DNA of 64,000 bases from Nanobdellati archaeon (lineage in GTDB: Archaea > EX4484-52 > GLR71): assembly GCA_019429005.1 (NCBI GenBank), contig JAHYJR010000002.1, positions 40,752 to 104,751 on the forward strand. Reading direction: 5' to 3'. The notes below the pieces were generated by a model. It ran no database searches and had not been told where the DNA came from. It saw only the letters and a list, made by a program, of their open reading frames with translations. The position numbers and the translations under genes were made by a program. Position 1 is the stretch's first letter. The number at the start of each line of letters is the position of its first letter. Below are positions 26,354 through 36,782 of this stretch, piece after piece.

Positions 26354-28309
26354 ATGGATAAGTTCAATCTTGTATCAAAATTTGAACCTAAAGGCGACCA
26401 GATAAACGCAATCAAACAGCTTACAGAAGGTCTTAAAAAAAACCATAGATACCAGACACTTAAAGGCGTTACAGGTTCAGGAAAAACATTTACAATCGCA
26501 AATGTAATTAATAATGTAAACAGACCAACTCTTATAATAACCCACAACAAGACTCTTGCAGCACAACTCTACAACGAGTTCAAAGAATTCTTTCCAGAAA
26601 ATGCAGTTGAATATTTTGTCAGCTATTATGATTATTATCAGCCTGAAAGCTATATCCCTCAAAAAGATTTATACATCGCAAAAGATGCATCAATCAATGA
26701 TAAGATAGATAAACTTAGACTTTCAGCCACAAGGTCTCTTATGACAAGACATGATGTTATAATTGTTGCAAGCGTTTCATGTATATATGGTCTGGGATCA
26801 CCCGAAGAATACAAAAAAATGATAGTTTCAGTAAAAGTAGGAGATACAATAGATATGGATCAATTAATTGAAGGTCTATGTAATATACAATATACACGAA
26901 ATGACACAGCTTTAGAGCGAACTAAATTCCGTATAAAAGGTGACATTGTAGACATCTATTTGAGCTATGATGATATTATAGTACGAATTGACTTTTTTGG
27001 TGACACAATAGAAAAAATATCAATATTAAATCCAATAACACAACAGGTAATCAGAACTGAAAATGAAATAGTCATATTCCCTGCAAAACATTTTGTAATG
27101 CCTGAAGAAAGAACCTTAAAAGCGATAAAGACAATCAAGAAAGAACTTGAAGAACGCCTAAAGGTATTGTATGGTAATGGCGAGATTGTTGAAGCAAAAC
27201 GACTTGATCAAAGAACTAATTATGACCTTGAAATGTTAAAAGAAATTGGATATTGTTCAGGAATTGAAAACTATTCAAGACATTTTGATAACCGTAAACC
27301 TGGAAGTCCGCCATCCACACTTATAGATTTCTTTCCTGAAGATTTTATGATTGTGATAGATGAATCTCACGCCACAATGCCACAAATAAGAGGTATGTTT
27401 TTTGGTGATCATTCAAGAAAGAAAAATCTGATTGATTACGGTTTCAGATTACCTTCCGCTTTTGATAACAGACCACTTCAATTTGATGAATTTAATAAAT
27501 TCAATAAAAACACAATATTTCTGTCAGCAACACCTGCAGATTATGAAAAAGATATTTCAAAAAAAATAGTTGAACAAATTATAAGACCAACTGGCTTAGT
27601 TGACCCTGAAATTTTTATACGTTCTGCAAAAGATCAAGTACAAGACGTTAAAAAAGAAATTTTAAATGAGATTAAAAAAGGTTTTAGAGTGCTTATAACA
27701 ACACTTACAAAAAAACAATCTGAAGACCTATCTGAACATCTTGAATCTGAAGGTATAAAGACACAATACCTTCATTCAGAAATAAATACTATTGAACGTA
27801 CCGAAATTATCCGAAATCTTAGACTTGGAAAATTTGATTGCCTTGTTGGTGTAAATCTTTTAAGAGAAGGTCTTGATATTCCTGAAGTGTCACTTGTTGC
27901 TATACTTGATGCAGATAAAGAAGGATTTTTAAGAAGTAAGACATCGCTAATCCAAACCATGGGTCGTGCCTCAAGAAATAGTGAAAGTCGAGTTATACTT
28001 TATGCAGATAAAATAACAGATTCGATTAAAGCTGCAAAAGATGAAACTGAAAAACGAAGAAAGATACAGATTAAATATAATCAGAAACATAACATCGAAC
28101 CCAAAACAATCATTAGAGACGTTCAAAAAAAGATTGTTGAAGATGACATAAAAACTGAAATTGATATATCTAAAATCCCTGCATCTGAAATAGAATTCAT
28201 GATATACGAACTTGAACTTGAGATGGATAATGCAGCAGAAAATCTTGAATTTGAGAAAGCTGCAGAATTAAGAGATACACTTAAGAAGCTTAAGGAAAGA
28301 CTTGATTAA
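26354..28309 (+). CDS. uvrB: Excinuclease ABC subunit B
   Basis: 651 residues. DNA damage recognition helicase of bacterial-type nucleotide excision repair. Walker A GVTGSGKTFTIAN near 40, the beta-hairpin region SYYDYYQPESYIPQKD near 95, the DESH box near 337, LREGLDIPEVSLVAILDADKEGFLRS, QTMGRASRN near 535, and a C-terminal UVR domain (MDNAAENLEFEKAAELRDTLKKLKE) that contacts UvrC. A TATA-like CTTTTAAATTA lies about 30 nt before the ATG. Most archaea lack UvrABC; those that have it probably acquired it from bacteria. Confidence 0.97.
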   Translation: MDKFNLVSKFEPKGDQINAIKQLTEGLKKNHRYQTLKGVTGSGKTFTIANVINNVNRPTLIITHNKTLAAQLYNEFKEFFPENAVEYFVSYYDYYQPESYIPQKDLYIAKDASINDKIDKLRLSATRSLMTRHDVIIVASVSCIYGLGSPEEYKKMIVSVKVGDTIDMDQLIEGLCNIQYTRNDTALERTKFRIKGDIVDIYLSYDDIIVRIDFFGDTIEKISILNPITQQVIRTENEIVIFPAKHFVMPEERTLKAIKTIKKELEERLKVLYGNGEIVEAKRLDQRTNYDLEMLKEIGYCSGIENYSRHFDNRKPGSPPSTLIDFFPEDFMIVIDESHATMPQIRGMFFGDHSRKKNLIDYGFRLPSAFDNRPLQFDEFNKFNKNTIFLSATPADYEKDISKKIVEQIIRPTGLVDPEIFIRSAKDQVQDVKKEILNEIKKGFRVLITTLTKKQSEDLSEHLESEGIKTQYLHSEINTIERTEIIRNLRLGKFDCLVGVNLLREGLDIPEVSLVAILDADKEGFLRSKTSLIQTMGRASRNSESRVILYADKITDSIKAAKDETEKRRKIQIKYNQKHNIEPKTIIRDVQKKIVEDDIKTEIDISKIPASEIEFMIYELELEMDNAAENLEFEKAAELRDTLKKLKERLD

Positions 28310-28402
28310 AAATAAGGTAATATACAAAGATTATACTTAATTTAATAAGATTCGAATATAAATAAATAACATTTATATTATTTTTATAATAAGCATCATA
28401 AC

Positions 28403-28936
28403 ATTAACAATTATGGTTTTAGGAATGGCACTCATAAAGAAAAAAAATACCGTTCTACACTTGATTCTTATATATTTGAATCTGTAATAAGAAAAGCTTC
28501 AGAGGAAATTAATAAAAGATATTATATAAGATATTCATTCTTATTTGGTTCAACTGTACACAGAACAGCAACAAAAAAAGATTATACTCAAAATTGAAAA
28601 GATGATAGTGATATTGATTGGATAATAGTCACAGATAAATCCGAAGATGCCGAAAATATAAATAAATATTTGAATGATTTATCTGAAAAAGAACACATAA
28701 AAATAAATGCCAATGTATATGGCGAAAAAAATATGTTTTATGATTATCTTGATGATATTATATCTAAAAAAGATGGTTGTATTGTTATAGTTCCAGATAA
28801 AAATTATCAACTACTTTCAGAAACAGCCATAAAAACCTTTTTCCAAAAACATATCAGATTACATACAGATCCAGAAATACAACAAAAAATAGATAATGTC
28901 AAAAATATTATTGGATATAATATTAAACAAGATTAA
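28403..28936 (+). pseudogene. Nucleotidyltransferase-fold gene with an in-frame TGA and no clear start
   Basis: The frame reads HKEKKYRSTLDSYIFESVIRKASEEINKRYYIRYSFLFGSTVHRTATKKDYTQN, then TGA (28595), then KDDSDIDWIIVTDKSEDAENINKYLNDL... to the end at 28936. LFGSTV...DSDIDWIIV is the Pol-beta-like nucleotidyltransferase signature GS...D.D. No ATG exists in this frame; ATT at 28403 is the best candidate. The ATG at 28413 is in another frame. The ORF track shows only the last 88 codons. Confidence 0.65.
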
Positions 28937-29580
28937 ACATTCAAAAGTTATAATAAACGTCTAAGAACTCAAACACACATAATTAATAAAAAAATATTAG
29001 ATAAATATCAAAAACAACTTATAAATAGGGACACAAAAGGTACAATCAATAATGCATACCCTTGGCATCCAGCATATATTGAACTATTTGAAAAAATGAC
29101 ACGTCGCGGTAAAAAAACATTCAAAAAATCAAAACTAAATGCAAACGACCCAATCCATCGAAAAATTGTTGACATTTACCAAAAAACTGGTGGCGACACT
29201 AATAATTTACCTCTTATACAAAAACAGAATGTTGAAAATCTGAAATAACAGCGAATCGAAGATGCAAGACAAAAAAGACTTGAAGATATTGAAAATGGTT
29301 ATTCAATAAGCTCAAGATATGAATAACCACTAATAGAACCTGAAAATATTATTAAGACCTAAATCATAGAAATTGATATTGAAAAAAATCATGGATGTTA
29401 GGGTCATGGAAATTTGAATTTGCCAAATTTACCCACTTGTAAATTTAAAGTACATCAAGGTAAATCAGATCAAAGATACAGAGCATAAATAACAATGATT
29501 GATGGTGTACCCGAAATGAACTGACGATTAATCAAATTAGACAATTGTACATTAATTGATTCACTATCTAGGCCCTAAAG
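28937..29580 (+). pseudogene. Heavily nonsense-mutated ORF of unknown family
   Basis: One continuous frame from about 28960 to 29575 reads like protein: TKGTINNAYPWHPAYIELFEKMTRRGKKTFKKSKLNANDPIHRKIVDIYQKTGGDTNNLP and later CKFKVHQGKSDQRYRA-ITMIDGVPEMN-RLIKLDNCTLIDSL. It is interrupted by about seven stops (TAA, TAG and TGA) without a frameshift. I cannot name the family. It lies directly behind the nucleotidyltransferase fragment and before uvrA. Confidence 0.45.
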
Positions 29581-29591
29581 GCCACTTAAGA

Positions 29592-29632
29592 CATAACCCT
29601 TTATAAAATAATTCATCAAATATAGGGTTATG
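29592..29632 (+). promoter_or_regulatory. uvrA core promoter inside a 9-bp inverted repeat
   Basis: CATAACCCT (29592-29600) and AGGGTTATG (29624-29632) are perfect inverted copies. Between them lies the TATA box TTTATAAAATA. The right arm includes the uvrA ATG. The spacing fits a leaderless mRNA, so a dimeric regulator bound here would block TATA and start together. Confidence 0.65.
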
Positions 29633-32500
29633 AAAAAAACACCTAGTTCTAAAAAACTTGAAAATAAAACAATCTCAAGAGGAGACATAGTAATAAAAGG
29701 CGCACGAGAACATAATCTAAAAAATATAAATCTAACACTCCCACGAGATAAATTAATAGTTATAACGGGTCTTTCGGGTTCCGGAAAATCATCTCTTGCA
29801 TTTGATACAATCTATGCTGAAGGACAAAGACGTTATGTTGAATCTCTTTCAGCATATGCAAGACAATTTCTTGGATTAATGAACAAACCAGACATTGATT
29901 CAATTGACGGACTTTCACCAGCAATTTCAATAGAACAAAAAACTACAAGCAAAAACCCAAGATCAACAGTAGGTACAGTAACTGAAATCTATGATTACTT
30001 AAGACTTCTTTATGCAAGAATTGGAATACCTCACTGTCCAAAATGTGGTGACAAGATTGAAAAACAAACAGCTGATGAAATAGTTCAAAAGGTTCTTAAA
30101 TTTCCAAAAAGTTCAAAAATTCTTATAATCTCACCTGTTATAAGAAAACGAAAAGGTGAATATAGTAAATTTATTGCAGATCTAGGCAAAAAAGGATATC
30201 AACGTATCCGAATTGATGGTGATTTTTGTAATGTTACAGATGATTTCTTGCTTGATAAACAAATAAAACATGATATTGATATTGTAGTTGATAGATTAAT
30301 AATAAGAGATGGTATGAAAACAAGACTTCAAAGTGCAATTGAAGCAGCTTTAAGTGAATCAAAAGGTCTTGTAATAATCAGGATAGAATCTGAAAAAAAT
30401 AATGAAGAAATACTTTTTAGCCAAAATTTTGCTTGTGTTAAATGCGATATAAATCTTTCAGAATTTACACCAAGAATGTTTTCTTTCAATAATCCATTTG
30501 GTGCATGTCCATCATGCCATGGTCTTGGAGTAAAACTAGAAATTAATCAAGATCTAATAATACCAAACAAAGAACTTTCAATTGCACAAGGAGCTATTGC
30601 ACCTTGGAGCAAACATTTCAAAAGTTTCTATATGCAACGTCTTAATTCAATTGCAGAAAATTATGGCTTTGATATATACACACCAGTAAAAGATATGACA
30701 CAAGAACAGATAGATATCGTTATGCATGGTTCAGGCGAAAAAAAGATAAAAACCAGATATGAACATAAACATTCAGAAGGTCACTGGGAAACATTTACAA
30801 CATATGAAGGCGTAATTAATAACCTGAAAAGATTGCATAGAGAAACAAAATCAGAATATAGACGAAAAGATATTGAAAGCTATATGCAAGAAACACCTTG
30901 TCATTCATGTAATGGAAAACGTCTTAAACAAGAAGTACTTTCAGTAACTATTGCAAACAAATCAATATCTGAGGTTACAGATATGTCTATTACCGAAGCT
31001 AAAGACTTTTTTACAAATATTAAACTAACAAAACAAGAACAGATAATATCAAAACTAATCTTAAAAGAAACCAAAGAACGACTTAATTTTCTTATAAATG
31101 TAGGTCTTGAATATCTTACGTTATCAAGATCAAGCGGCACATTATCTGGTGGAGAATCACAGAGAATTAGACTTGCAACACAAATTGGTGCAAACTTAAT
31201 GGGTGTCTTATACATTCTTGATGAACCTAGTATTGGTCTTCATCAAAGAGATAATATGAGACTTATTAGCACATTAAAAAAATTAAGAGACCTTGGAAAT
31301 ACATTGATTGTTGTTGAACATGATTCCGAAACAATATTAAATTCAGATTATGTCGTTGATATAGGTCCTGGTGCAGGCGTTCATGGAGGTTATATCGTTT
31401 CAAGTGGTACACCACAAGAGCTTATGAACGACCCGAAATCAATAACAGGACACTATTTAAGTGGAAAAAAGAAAATATCAGTACCAAAAATAAGAAAACA
31501 ATCAAACGGACATTATATTGAAATTAAAGGTGCAAATGAAAACAATCTAAAAAATATTGACATCTCACTACCTCTTGGTATTTTAACCTGTATCACTGGT
31601 GTTTCAGGATCTGGAAAATCAACGTTAATAAATGAAACCATGTATAAAGCATTAAAAAATCAAATTTATAGTTCACGAGAACACACAGGAGAATTTAAAA
31701 GTATTACTGGTTTTGAACATATTGATAAAGTCATAAACATAGATCAATCACCCATAGGTAGAACACCACGATCAAATCCTGCAACATATACAAAAGTCTT
31801 TGATGAAATTAGACAACTTTTTGCAACAACTAAAGAAGCAAAAAAACGAGGTTATCTGAAAGGAAGATTCAGTTTTAATGTGCGTGGTGGAAGATGTGAT
31901 GCTTGTGACGGTGATGGATTAATTAAGATTGAAATGCACTTTTTACCTGACATATATGTTGAATGCGAAGTCTGTAAAGGTAAAAGATATAACAGCGAAA
32001 CATTAGAAGTCAAATACAAAGATAATAATATTGCAGACATTCTTGATATGACAGTTGAAGATGGACTGATATTCTTTGAAAATATTCCAAAAATAAAAAT
32101 TAAAATGAAAACTCTTAACGATGTAGGTCTTGGTTATATAAAACTAGGTCAGTCTGCAACAACACTTTCGGGTGGCGAAGCACAAAGAATCAAACTTGCA
32201 AGCGAACTCTCAAAAAGATCAACCGGAAAAACATTATATCTTCTTGATGAACCTACAACAGGATTACATACTGCAGATATAGAAAAACTTCTTACAATAC
32301 TTGACAAATTAAAAATGAGTGGAAACACAATAGTTGTCATTGAACATAATCTTGATGTAATAAAATATGCAGATTATATAATTGATCTTGGTCCTGAAGG
32401 TGGTGATAAAGGTGGCGAAATCATAGCTGAAGGCACACCAGAAGAAGTCGCAAAAGTGAAAAAATCTTATACAGGACAGTATCTTAAAAAAATACTTTAA
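29630..32500 (+). CDS. uvrA: Excinuclease ABC subunit A
   Basis: 956 residues. Damage-sensing ABC ATPase dimer that loads UvrB. Two ABC modules: Walker [11 protein letters not shown] near 45 and [10 protein letters not shown] near 655; signatures [12 protein letters not shown] near 505 and [12 protein letters not shown] near 846. Zinc modules: CPKCGDK, CVKCD...[15 protein letters not shown] and [32 protein letters not shown]. Length is normal. Leaderless start within a dyad. Followed after 65 nt by an exonuclease gene and then uvrC on the same strand. Confidence 0.98.
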   Translation: MKKTPSSKKLENKTISRGDIVIKGAREHNLKNINLTLPRDKLIVITGLSGSGKSSLAFDTIYAEGQRRYVESLSAYARQFLGLMNKPDIDSIDGLSPAISIEQKTTSKNPRSTVGTVTEIYDYLRLLYARIGIPHCPKCGDKIEKQTADEIVQKVLKFPKSSKILIISPVIRKRKGEYSKFIADLGKKGYQRIRIDGDFCNVTDDFLLDKQIKHDIDIVVDRLIIRDGMKTRLQSAIEAALSESKGLVIIRIESEKNNEEILFSQNFACVKCDINLSEFTPRMFSFNNPFGACPSCHGLGVKLEINQDLIIPNKELSIAQGAIAPWSKHFKSFYMQRLNSIAENYGFDIYTPVKDMTQEQIDIVMHGSGEKKIKTRYEHKHSEGHWETFTTYEGVINNLKRLHRETKSEYRRKDIESYMQETPCHSCNGKRLKQEVLSVTIANKSISEVTDMSITEAKDFFTNIKLTKQEQIISKLILKETKERLNFLINVGLEYLTLSRSSGTLSGGESQRIRLATQIGANLMGVLYILDEPSIGLHQRDNMRLISTLKKLRDLGNTLIVVEHDSETILNSDYVVDIGPGAGVHGGYIVSSGTPQELMNDPKSITGHYLSGKKKISVPKIRKQSNGHYIEIKGANENNLKNIDISLPLGILTCITGVSGSGKSTLINETMYKALKNQIYSSREHTGEFKSITGFEHIDKVINIDQSPIGRTPRSNPATYTKVFDEIRQLFATTKEAKKRGYLKGRFSFNVRGGRCDACDGDGLIKIEMHFLPDIYVECEVCKGKRYNSETLEVKYKDNNIADILDMTVEDGLIFFENIPKIKIKMKTLNDVGLGYIKLGQSATTLSGGEAQRIKLASELSKRSTGKTLYLLDEPTTGLHTADIEKLLTILDKLKMSGNTIVVIEHNLDVIKYADYIIDLGPEGGDKGGEIIAEGTPEEVAKVKKSYTGQYLKKIL

Positions 32501-32565
32501 CACATTTATATAACCAAAAATTTATTTACGGCAAGATATTTATATCTTTAATAATCATAATTCTT

Positions 32566-33081
32566 ATGAAAAAACTTTACCTTGATATCGAAACAACAGG
32601 GCTTAGCAAACACAGTGATATCATAACAGTCGTTGGAATGTATGATGGTAAAAATGTAACTCAGCTTGTAAATGGAATCAATCTTGAATTTGAGGAAATT
32701 AATAAAATTATATCTAAATCAAAAACAATTATAACTTTCAATGGTCAACGTTTTGATATGCCATTTATTCTACATCATTTCCCTGAACTTAATGTAAACC
32801 ATACAGAACACGAAGACCTTATGTATCTTGGATGGTCTTTAGGATTAAAAGGGGGCTTAAAAAGTATTGAGACACATTTTGATATTAGTAGAGATTCAGG
32901 GATAACCAATGGTCTTGAAGCTGTAAGATTATGGCACAGTTACAAAAAAGGCAATAGTAATTCTTTAAAAAAACTTCTTGAATACAATCGAGAAGATATA
33001 GTCAATCTTGAACAAATTGAAACATTAATGAATAACATGAAAAATGCTAATAGTATTAAAAATCAAGAAATAAATGATTAA
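32566..33081 (+). CDS. DnaQ/YprB-like 3'-5' exonuclease (RNase H-like)
   Basis: 171 residues. Compact DEDD nuclease: LYLDIETTGLSKHSD gives the first Asp and Glu, FNGQRFDMPFIL the second Asp, and LLEYNREDIVNLEQIE the last Asp with Tyr (YNREDIVNL). This is the ribonuclease H-like domain of the YprB type. It overlaps uvrC by 8 nt, so the two are translationally coupled. That link suggests a role in resection or clean-up during excision repair (inference). Confidence 0.9.
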   Translation: MKKLYLDIETTGLSKHSDIITVVGMYDGKNVTQLVNGINLEFEEINKIISKSKTIITFNGQRFDMPFILHHFPELNVNHTEHEDLMYLGWSLGLKGGLKSIETHFDISRDSGITNGLEAVRLWHSYKKGNSNSLKKLLEYNREDIVNLEQIETLMNNMKNANSIKNQEIND

Positions 33082-34762
33082 CATGGATTTTGAAAAACTT
33101 ATTTCTTCAAATATAAATGATATCCACTTAAAAGATTTTTTAGAAGAATTACCAACTGACCCTGGAGTCTATCTAATGAAAAATGAGAAAAATGAAATTA
33201 TATATATAGGTAAAGCCAAAAATCTAAAAAAGCGAATTAAAAGTTATTTTATTATATCAAAAACACAACATATTAAAGTCGAAACAATGGTTTCGCACAT
33301 AAAATATGTAGATTTTATCGCAACGAATTCTGAAGTTGAAGCATTGATACTTGAATCCGAACTTGTTAAAAAATATAAACCTAAATATAACATATTACTC
33401 AAAGATGATAAGGGATTCCCATATATTGCAATAACAATGAATGAACAATATCCACGAATTCTTGTAACAAGACGTCTTACTAGCAAAAAAAATCTGTATT
33501 TTGGTCCATACACACAATCAATAATAAACACAGTAACGGTTCTAAGACAAATATTCAAAATACGAAATTGTAATTATAAAAATTTTAAAAAAAACAAAAG
33601 ACCTTGTTTAAGTTATGACATCAATAATTGTGAAGCACCCTGTCAAGATAAGATAACACAAAAAGAATATCTAAATAATATTGATAACTTGATTATGTTG
33701 CTTTCAGGCAAAGATGATTTTGTGATTAAAACACTTGAAGAAACAATGAAAAAATATTCTAAATCACACGAATTTGAAAAAGCTAAAGTTCTAAGAGATC
33801 GTATAATCAAAATAAAAAAACTTCTTGAAAAACAAGTCATTGTATCAGATAAAACGCATAATCAAGATGTTATAGGTGTATTTGGAGATAATGCTGGAAC
33901 TTTAATCAATATGATTTTTGTCAGAAATGGTGCAATAACAGGAAAACGCAGTTATATGTTTTCATCAGATAAACTTAATTATATACAAAATGAATCAAAA
34001 TTAATTTCAGAATTCATAAAACAATATTATAACACTCATGACAGATATATTCCTAAAGAGATATTATTACCCTCTGAAATTGATGATAATGAATTAATCG
34101 CAGAATGGCTTTCAAAAAAGACAAATAATAAGATTAATTTGAAATATCCAAAACGTGGAAAATTAAAAGCTCTTATTGAGATAGCCAATAAAAACGCAAA
34201 TTTAATGTATATACAATCTGAAGAAAAATCAATAAGAAATATTGAAATATTGAACAAACTAAAATCAATCTTAAAAATGGATAAAGTACCGCGTACAATT
34301 GAAGCCTTTGACATTTCAACATTACTTGGAAAAGATTCAGTAGCATCTTGCGTCAGATTTAAAAATGGTGTTCCAGACAAATCCAATTATAGAAAATTCA
34401 AGATTAAAACAGTTGAAGAACAAAATGATTTTGCTATGATGAACGAAGTAATTAAACGTAGATATAAACGAATCATTGATGAAAATAAAAAAATGCCAAA
34501 CCTAATTCTAATAGACGGTGGTAAAGGCCAACTAAAATTTGCTATTGACGCTTTAAAATCAATTGGAATACAAAATCAACCAATTATATCTCTTGCTAAA
34601 CGAGAAGAAGAAATACACATACCCTGGAGATCCGAACCTATTAAACTTGAACAAAAATCAGAAATATTGCATCTTCTAATGTACATTCGTGATGAATCCC
34701 ATAGATTTGCCTTAAGTTACCATAAAACTCTTAGAAAAAAAAGTTTTATTAAAAAACAATAA
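33074..34762 (+). CDS. uvrC: Excinuclease ABC subunit C lacking the C-terminal HhH domain
   Basis: 562 residues. Dual-incision nuclease. GIY-YIG domain PGVYLMKNEKNEIIYIGKAKNLKKRIKSYF near 30-60, a Cys cluster (CNYKNFKKNKRPCLSYDINNCEAPC), UVR motif near 220-243, and the UvrC RNase H-like domain (IEAFDISTLLGKDSVASCVRF, LILIDGGKGQLKFA, RDESHRFALSYHKTLR). It stops right after LRKKSFIKKQ. Full UvrC proteins continue with about 50 residues of helix-hairpin-helix; this part is absent. A minisatellite begins 23 nt after the stop. Confidence 0.95.
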   Translation: MINMDFEKLISSNINDIHLKDFLEELPTDPGVYLMKNEKNEIIYIGKAKNLKKRIKSYFIISKTQHIKVETMVSHIKYVDFIATNSEVEALILESELVKKYKPKYNILLKDDKGFPYIAITMNEQYPRILVTRRLTSKKNLYFGPYTQSIINTVTVLRQIFKIRNCNYKNFKKNKRPCLSYDINNCEAPCQDKITQKEYLNNIDNLIMLLSGKDDFVIKTLEETMKKYSKSHEFEKAKVLRDRIIKIKKLLEKQVIVSDKTHNQDVIGVFGDNAGTLINMIFVRNGAITGKRSYMFSSDKLNYIQNESKLISEFIKQYYNTHDRYIPKEILLPSEIDDNELIAEWLSKKTNNKINLKYPKRGKLKALIEIANKNANLMYIQSEEKSIRNIEILNKLKSILKMDKVPRTIEAFDISTLLGKDSVASCVRFKNGVPDKSNYRKFKIKTVEEQNDFAMMNEVIKRRYKRIIDENKKMPNLILIDGGKGQLKFAIDALKSIGIQNQPIISLAKREEEIHIPWRSEPIKLEQKSEILHLLMYIRDESHRFALSYHKTLRKKSFIKKQ

Positions 34763-34784
34763 AAACAAAAATTAATTATAAGAC

Positions 34785-34981
34785 AAAATAATTTATAATA
34801 AAAATAATTTATAATAAAAATAATTTATAATAAAAATAATTATAATCAAAATAATTATAATAAAAATAATTTATAATAAAAATAATTATAATAAAAATAA
34901 TTATAATAAAAATAATTATAATAAAAATAATTATAATAAAAATAATTATAATAAAAATAATTATAATAAAAATAATTATAA
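34785..34981. repeat. Minisatellite, about 13 copies of a 15/16-bp unit
   Basis: AAAATAATTATAATA alternates with a 16-bp form carrying one extra T. The last seven copies are uniform. It sits between the convergent ends of uvrC and the MacB-like permease. The ORF-track entry at 34809 (FIIIIF repeats) is translated repeat, not a gene. Confidence 0.95.
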
Positions 34982-35019
34982 CAAAAAAATATAATAAAAT
35001 AACAATCATTTCTCATAAA

Positions 35020-36258
35020 CTATTTACTTAAACTCTCAACAGGATTTAGATTTGCAGCTTGTCTTGCAGGGAAAATACCGGACACACTACCAATTACTGT
35101 TGAAAATACAATTACGGCAAGACTTAACATTATATCAAATTCAATATTCAGTATACCTGTTCCAACAGTCATTGCAGCTGCAAAACCAGCCATTTTTGCG
35201 ATACCGTAACCCACAATTGAACCTAAAACACCACCTGTAAAACCTAAAATACTAGATTCAATCAAAAAGATCAATAAAATATCATTATTTCTTGCACCAA
35301 TCGCTTTCATAATACCTATATCTTTTCTACGTTCAATTACTGAAGTATACATAGTATTCATTATACCAAGACCACCAACAAAAAGAGAGATACCAGCAAG
35401 ACCAATTAATATGACTTGCACAATATTCAATATAGTACCTAAACTATCCATCAATTCTTCAGTCGTTTGTATAGTAAAGTCTTCTTTACCTTCTTTAACA
35501 TCTCTATCTTTTCGCATAGCTTTCTTTATATCCTCAGCGACATCAGCAGGATTAAAATTATCTTTAACATCAACCATTATGATCATATAATCATCAGTCA
35601 TATTAAATACTTTTTTTGCAGTTTCAAGAGGTATAAATATATTTTGATCATCCATATTATTTCCAAGAGTCTCAAGAGAACCTATAACTTTTAAATCATA
35701 ACCATTTATTTCAATTTTACTTCCAATAGTGACTTCTTTACCAAAAAATTGTCCATGACGAACTCTTGTTCCAATAAGTGCATGATATGTATCAGTTGAT
35801 CTTGCATCACGACCATCTTCAATCACAAAATTACTCATCCTTTGAATAATCTTATATGATTCATCAATAGCAAATCCACTTATAAATGTGTTTTTTGATA
35901 TACCTTTAAATTTGACTTGTGCCTCTTTTGTTATCATGCCACCTGCCATATCAACACCCTTTACAGATTCAATCAGATCAATATCGTCATCTGTAAGTTT
36001 TCCTGTTGACATAGCACCAGGCATACCCATAGAACCCGCAGAACCCATAGCACTTCCAGGCATAATCATAAGTATATCAGTTCCAATCTCTTCAAATTGT
36101 TGCATAATTGCAGATTCAAGACCATTACCCATACTGATAAGAGAAACAACTGCAGCAATGCCTATAACTATACCTATCATCGTAAGATAAGATCTTGTCT
36201 GTCTTTCTCTTAAATTACGTAAAACGTAAAGGACATAATCATACAACATAAGCATCAT
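35020..36258 (-). CDS. MacB/FtsX-type ABC transporter permease
   Basis: 412 residues. N-terminal membrane helix (MIGIVIGIAAVVSLISMG), a large extracellular MacB-like domain (about 45-270, with Met/Gly-rich GSAMGSAGSMGMPGAMS) and three C-terminal helices, ending ARQAANLNPVESLSK, the family signature. Works with an ATPase to export lipoproteins, peptides or small molecules. No ATPase gene is adjacent. Overlaps the start-side neighbour hycI by 4 nt (ATGA), so both are on one transcript. Confidence 0.9.
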   Translation of the reverse strand: MMLMLYDYVLYVLRNLRERQTRSYLTMIGIVIGIAAVVSLISMGNGLESAIMQQFEEIGTDILMIMPGSAMGSAGSMGMPGAMSTGKLTDDDIDLIESVKGVDMAGGMITKEAQVKFKGISKNTFISGFAIDESYKIIQRMSNFVIEDGRDARSTDTYHALIGTRVRHGQFFGKEVTIGSKIEINGYDLKVIGSLETLGNNMDDQNIFIPLETAKKVFNMTDDYMIIMVDVKDNFNPADVAEDIKKAMRKDRDVKEGKEDFTIQTTEELMDSLGTILNIVQVILIGLAGISLFVGGLGIMNTMYTSVIERRKDIGIMKAIGARNNDILLIFLIESSILGFTGGVLGSIVGYGIAKMAGFAAAMTVGTGILNIEFDIMLSLAVIVFSTVIGSVSGIFPARQAANLNPVESLSK

Positions 36259-36716
36259 TTGTTTTGTATTAATATATAATTAATCATATCTTTGACTTTA
36301 ACTGCAGACGATTCACATTCAACACTTAATTTATCATGAAAACCTATTCTTTTAGGTTTTATGCCAATAAATATTATTTCAGCTTCAGAATTATTTTCAA
36401 GATATTTTATAAAAAGTTCTAATGGCAATTTATGCGTTGAAAGAGAAATATCACGTATTTCATTTCGTTTTATAATTTTAATTTCGCCAGGCAAACCTTT
36501 AAAATCAGCAGCATCAACAAGTATAATCTTTTTAGGTTCAAAAGAAATAATTTTTCCAACAAAATTCTCAGGAGCTAAACCACATTCAATTAAGTGTGCA
36601 TTAACATTATCATATCTTAAAAGATCTAATACATACGGCCCGATACTATCATCACCACGCATAGTATTTCCAATACCACAAATTACAACATTTTTTGAAA
36701 TATTGTTTAAGACCAT
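36255..36716 (-). CDS. hycI: Hydrogenase maturation endopeptidase (HycI/M52 family)
   Basis: 153 residues. Cuts the C-terminal tail of the [NiFe]-hydrogenase large subunit after nickel insertion. GIGNTMRGDDSIGPYVLDLL carries the conserved Gly-Asn...Asp-Asp; ILVDAADFKGLPGEIKII has the second metal-binding Asp; STHKLPLELFIKYL has the His. Divergent from hypA across 66 nt. It proves that a [NiFe]-hydrogenase large subunit exists in this organism, although none lies in the window. Confidence 0.93.
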   Translation of the reverse strand: MVLNNISKNVVICGIGNTMRGDDSIGPYVLDLLRYDNVNAHLIECGLAPENFVGKIISFEPKKIILVDAADFKGLPGEIKIIKRNEIRDISLSTHKLPLELFIKYLENNSEAEIIFIGIKPKRIGFHDKLSVECESSAVKVKDMINYILIQNK

Positions 36717-36782
36717 AAAAATAATAGTTCATAAAAAGTTAAATAAACATTTGAGAACAAAAATATTGTTAAGGTAGATATT

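Noticed and set aside
9247-29580. TGA read as tryptophan in broken genes
   Set aside because: Intact genes in the window (gltX, the EF1A-like gene, the 54-residue gene) end in TGA, and TAA and TAG interrupt the same pseudogenes, so recoding is not supported.
34809-35009. ORF of 66 codons reading FIIIIF repeats
   Set aside because: It is the translated minisatellite between uvrC and the permease.
36361-36777. 138-codon ORF opposite hycI
   Set aside because: hycI carries clear M52 protease motifs; this is its antisense shadow.
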